Positions 5,186 through 5,396 of a stretch of 5,396 bases of DNA are shown piece by piece. This stretch comes from Desulfuromonadales bacterium (GTDB taxonomy: Bacteria; Desulfobacterota; Desulfuromonadia; Desulfuromonadales; UBA2294), in NCBI GenBank assembly GCA_030591795.1, contig JAUVAJ010000146.1:1-5396 (forward strand), given 5' to 3'. The stretch's first letter is position 1. Every line of letters begins with the position of its first letter. The notes under the pieces are model-generated. The model did not search any database, had not been told where the DNA came from, and saw only the letters and a program-made list of their open reading frames with translations. Made by a program: the position numbers and the translations under genes.

Positions 5186-5396
5186 TTACTTGGCCAACAG
5201 CTCAACCACCTGCGCGGTGAACGGGTTAGCGAAGAGAATGATCATCGAGACAACAAAGACATAGATTGCCAGGGACTCGATCATCGCCAGACCAATCATC
5301 ATGGTGGTGAGGATCTTGCCGGAAGCGCCGGGATTACGGGCAACACCTTCAACGGCCGACTTGATAGCCAGACCCTGACCAATACCGGTACCGAAA
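5186..5396 (-). CDS. atpE: ATP synthase F0 subunit c, C-terminal part (5'-partial)
   Basis: Subunit c forms the membrane rotor ring of F-type ATP synthase and carries the ion-binding carboxylate. Sixty-nine codons are visible, and the N-terminal part of the first helix lies beyond the right edge. Visible marks, numbered from the first complete codon (5395-5393), are the end of helix 1 with GTGIGQG (2-8, Gln7), the polar loop with the near-invariant ARNPGA (19-24, contacting gamma and epsilon), and helix 2 with Glu40 in AMIESLAIY. The typical FANP follows near the end of helix 2, then a short tail ending in ELLAK. Glu40 is the expected essential acidic residue, 33 positions after Gln7. Nothing coding follows before the terminator, so atpE is the last gene of its transcript. 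In Geobacter relatives it usually follows atpB, which would lie to the right. Confidence 0.96.
   Translation of the reverse strand, partial: FGTGIGQGLAIKSAVEGVARNPGASGKILTTMMIGLAMIESLAIYVFVVSMIILFANPFTAQVVELLAK

Noticed and set aside
4937..5220. Frames on both strands running through the terminator at 5132-5163
   Set aside because: They cross a perfect palindromic terminator and overlap the better supported small membrane gene and the end of atpE. Their products are low-complexity and lack start signals.

Overview
The window looks like chromosome from a Desulfuromonadales-type (Geobacter / Desulfuromonas / Pelobacter-like) anaerobe. Two multiheme c-type cytochrome genes lie side by side. One has the nine-heme-c plus di-heme-b fusion layout described for CbcL of Geobacter sulfurreducens. 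The fragment of ATP synthase subunit c at the right edge also reads like Geobacter AtpE. This assignment rests on recognising architecture and motifs, not on a database search.

Layout, left to right. (1) Positions 3-1229, plus strand: the C-terminal part of a polytopic membrane protein of probable DUF2339 type, open at the left edge. (2) Positions 1251-1283: a bidirectional terminator between convergent genes. (3) Positions 1304-2467, minus strand: a membrane-anchored octaheme cytochrome with a NapC/NirT-like N-terminus and a heme-free helical tail. (4) Positions 2468-2696: a 229-base gap holding the terminator of the upstream cytochrome gene, an inverted repeat and a weak promoter candidate. 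(5) Positions 2697-4544, minus strand: a CbcL-like cytochrome with nine CXXCH motifs and a membrane cytochrome b domain. (6) Positions 4545-4801: an AT-rich divergent intergenic region with promoter and operator candidates. (7) Positions 4802-5053, plus strand: a small two-helix membrane protein of unknown function. (8) Positions 5054-5185: a gap with a perfect 32-base palindromic terminator and a short PstI-rich palindrome. (9) Positions 5186-5396, minus strand: the 3' part of atpE, cut by the window edge.

How the genes may work together. Both cytochromes have inner-membrane segments and periplasmic heme chains, so both are candidates for taking electrons from the menaquinol pool and passing them to periplasmic or outer-surface carriers in metal or electrode respiration. 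In Geobacter the CbcL type (low-potential acceptors) and the NapC/NirT type ImcH (high-potential acceptors) are separate routes. Here a CbcL-like gene sits directly upstream of a NapC/NirT-like gene, with a terminator between them. They could be two independently tuned quinol-oxidising branches, or two parts of one chain. The sequence alone does not decide. No RNA genes, insertion sequences, CRISPR arrays or convincing riboswitches were seen.
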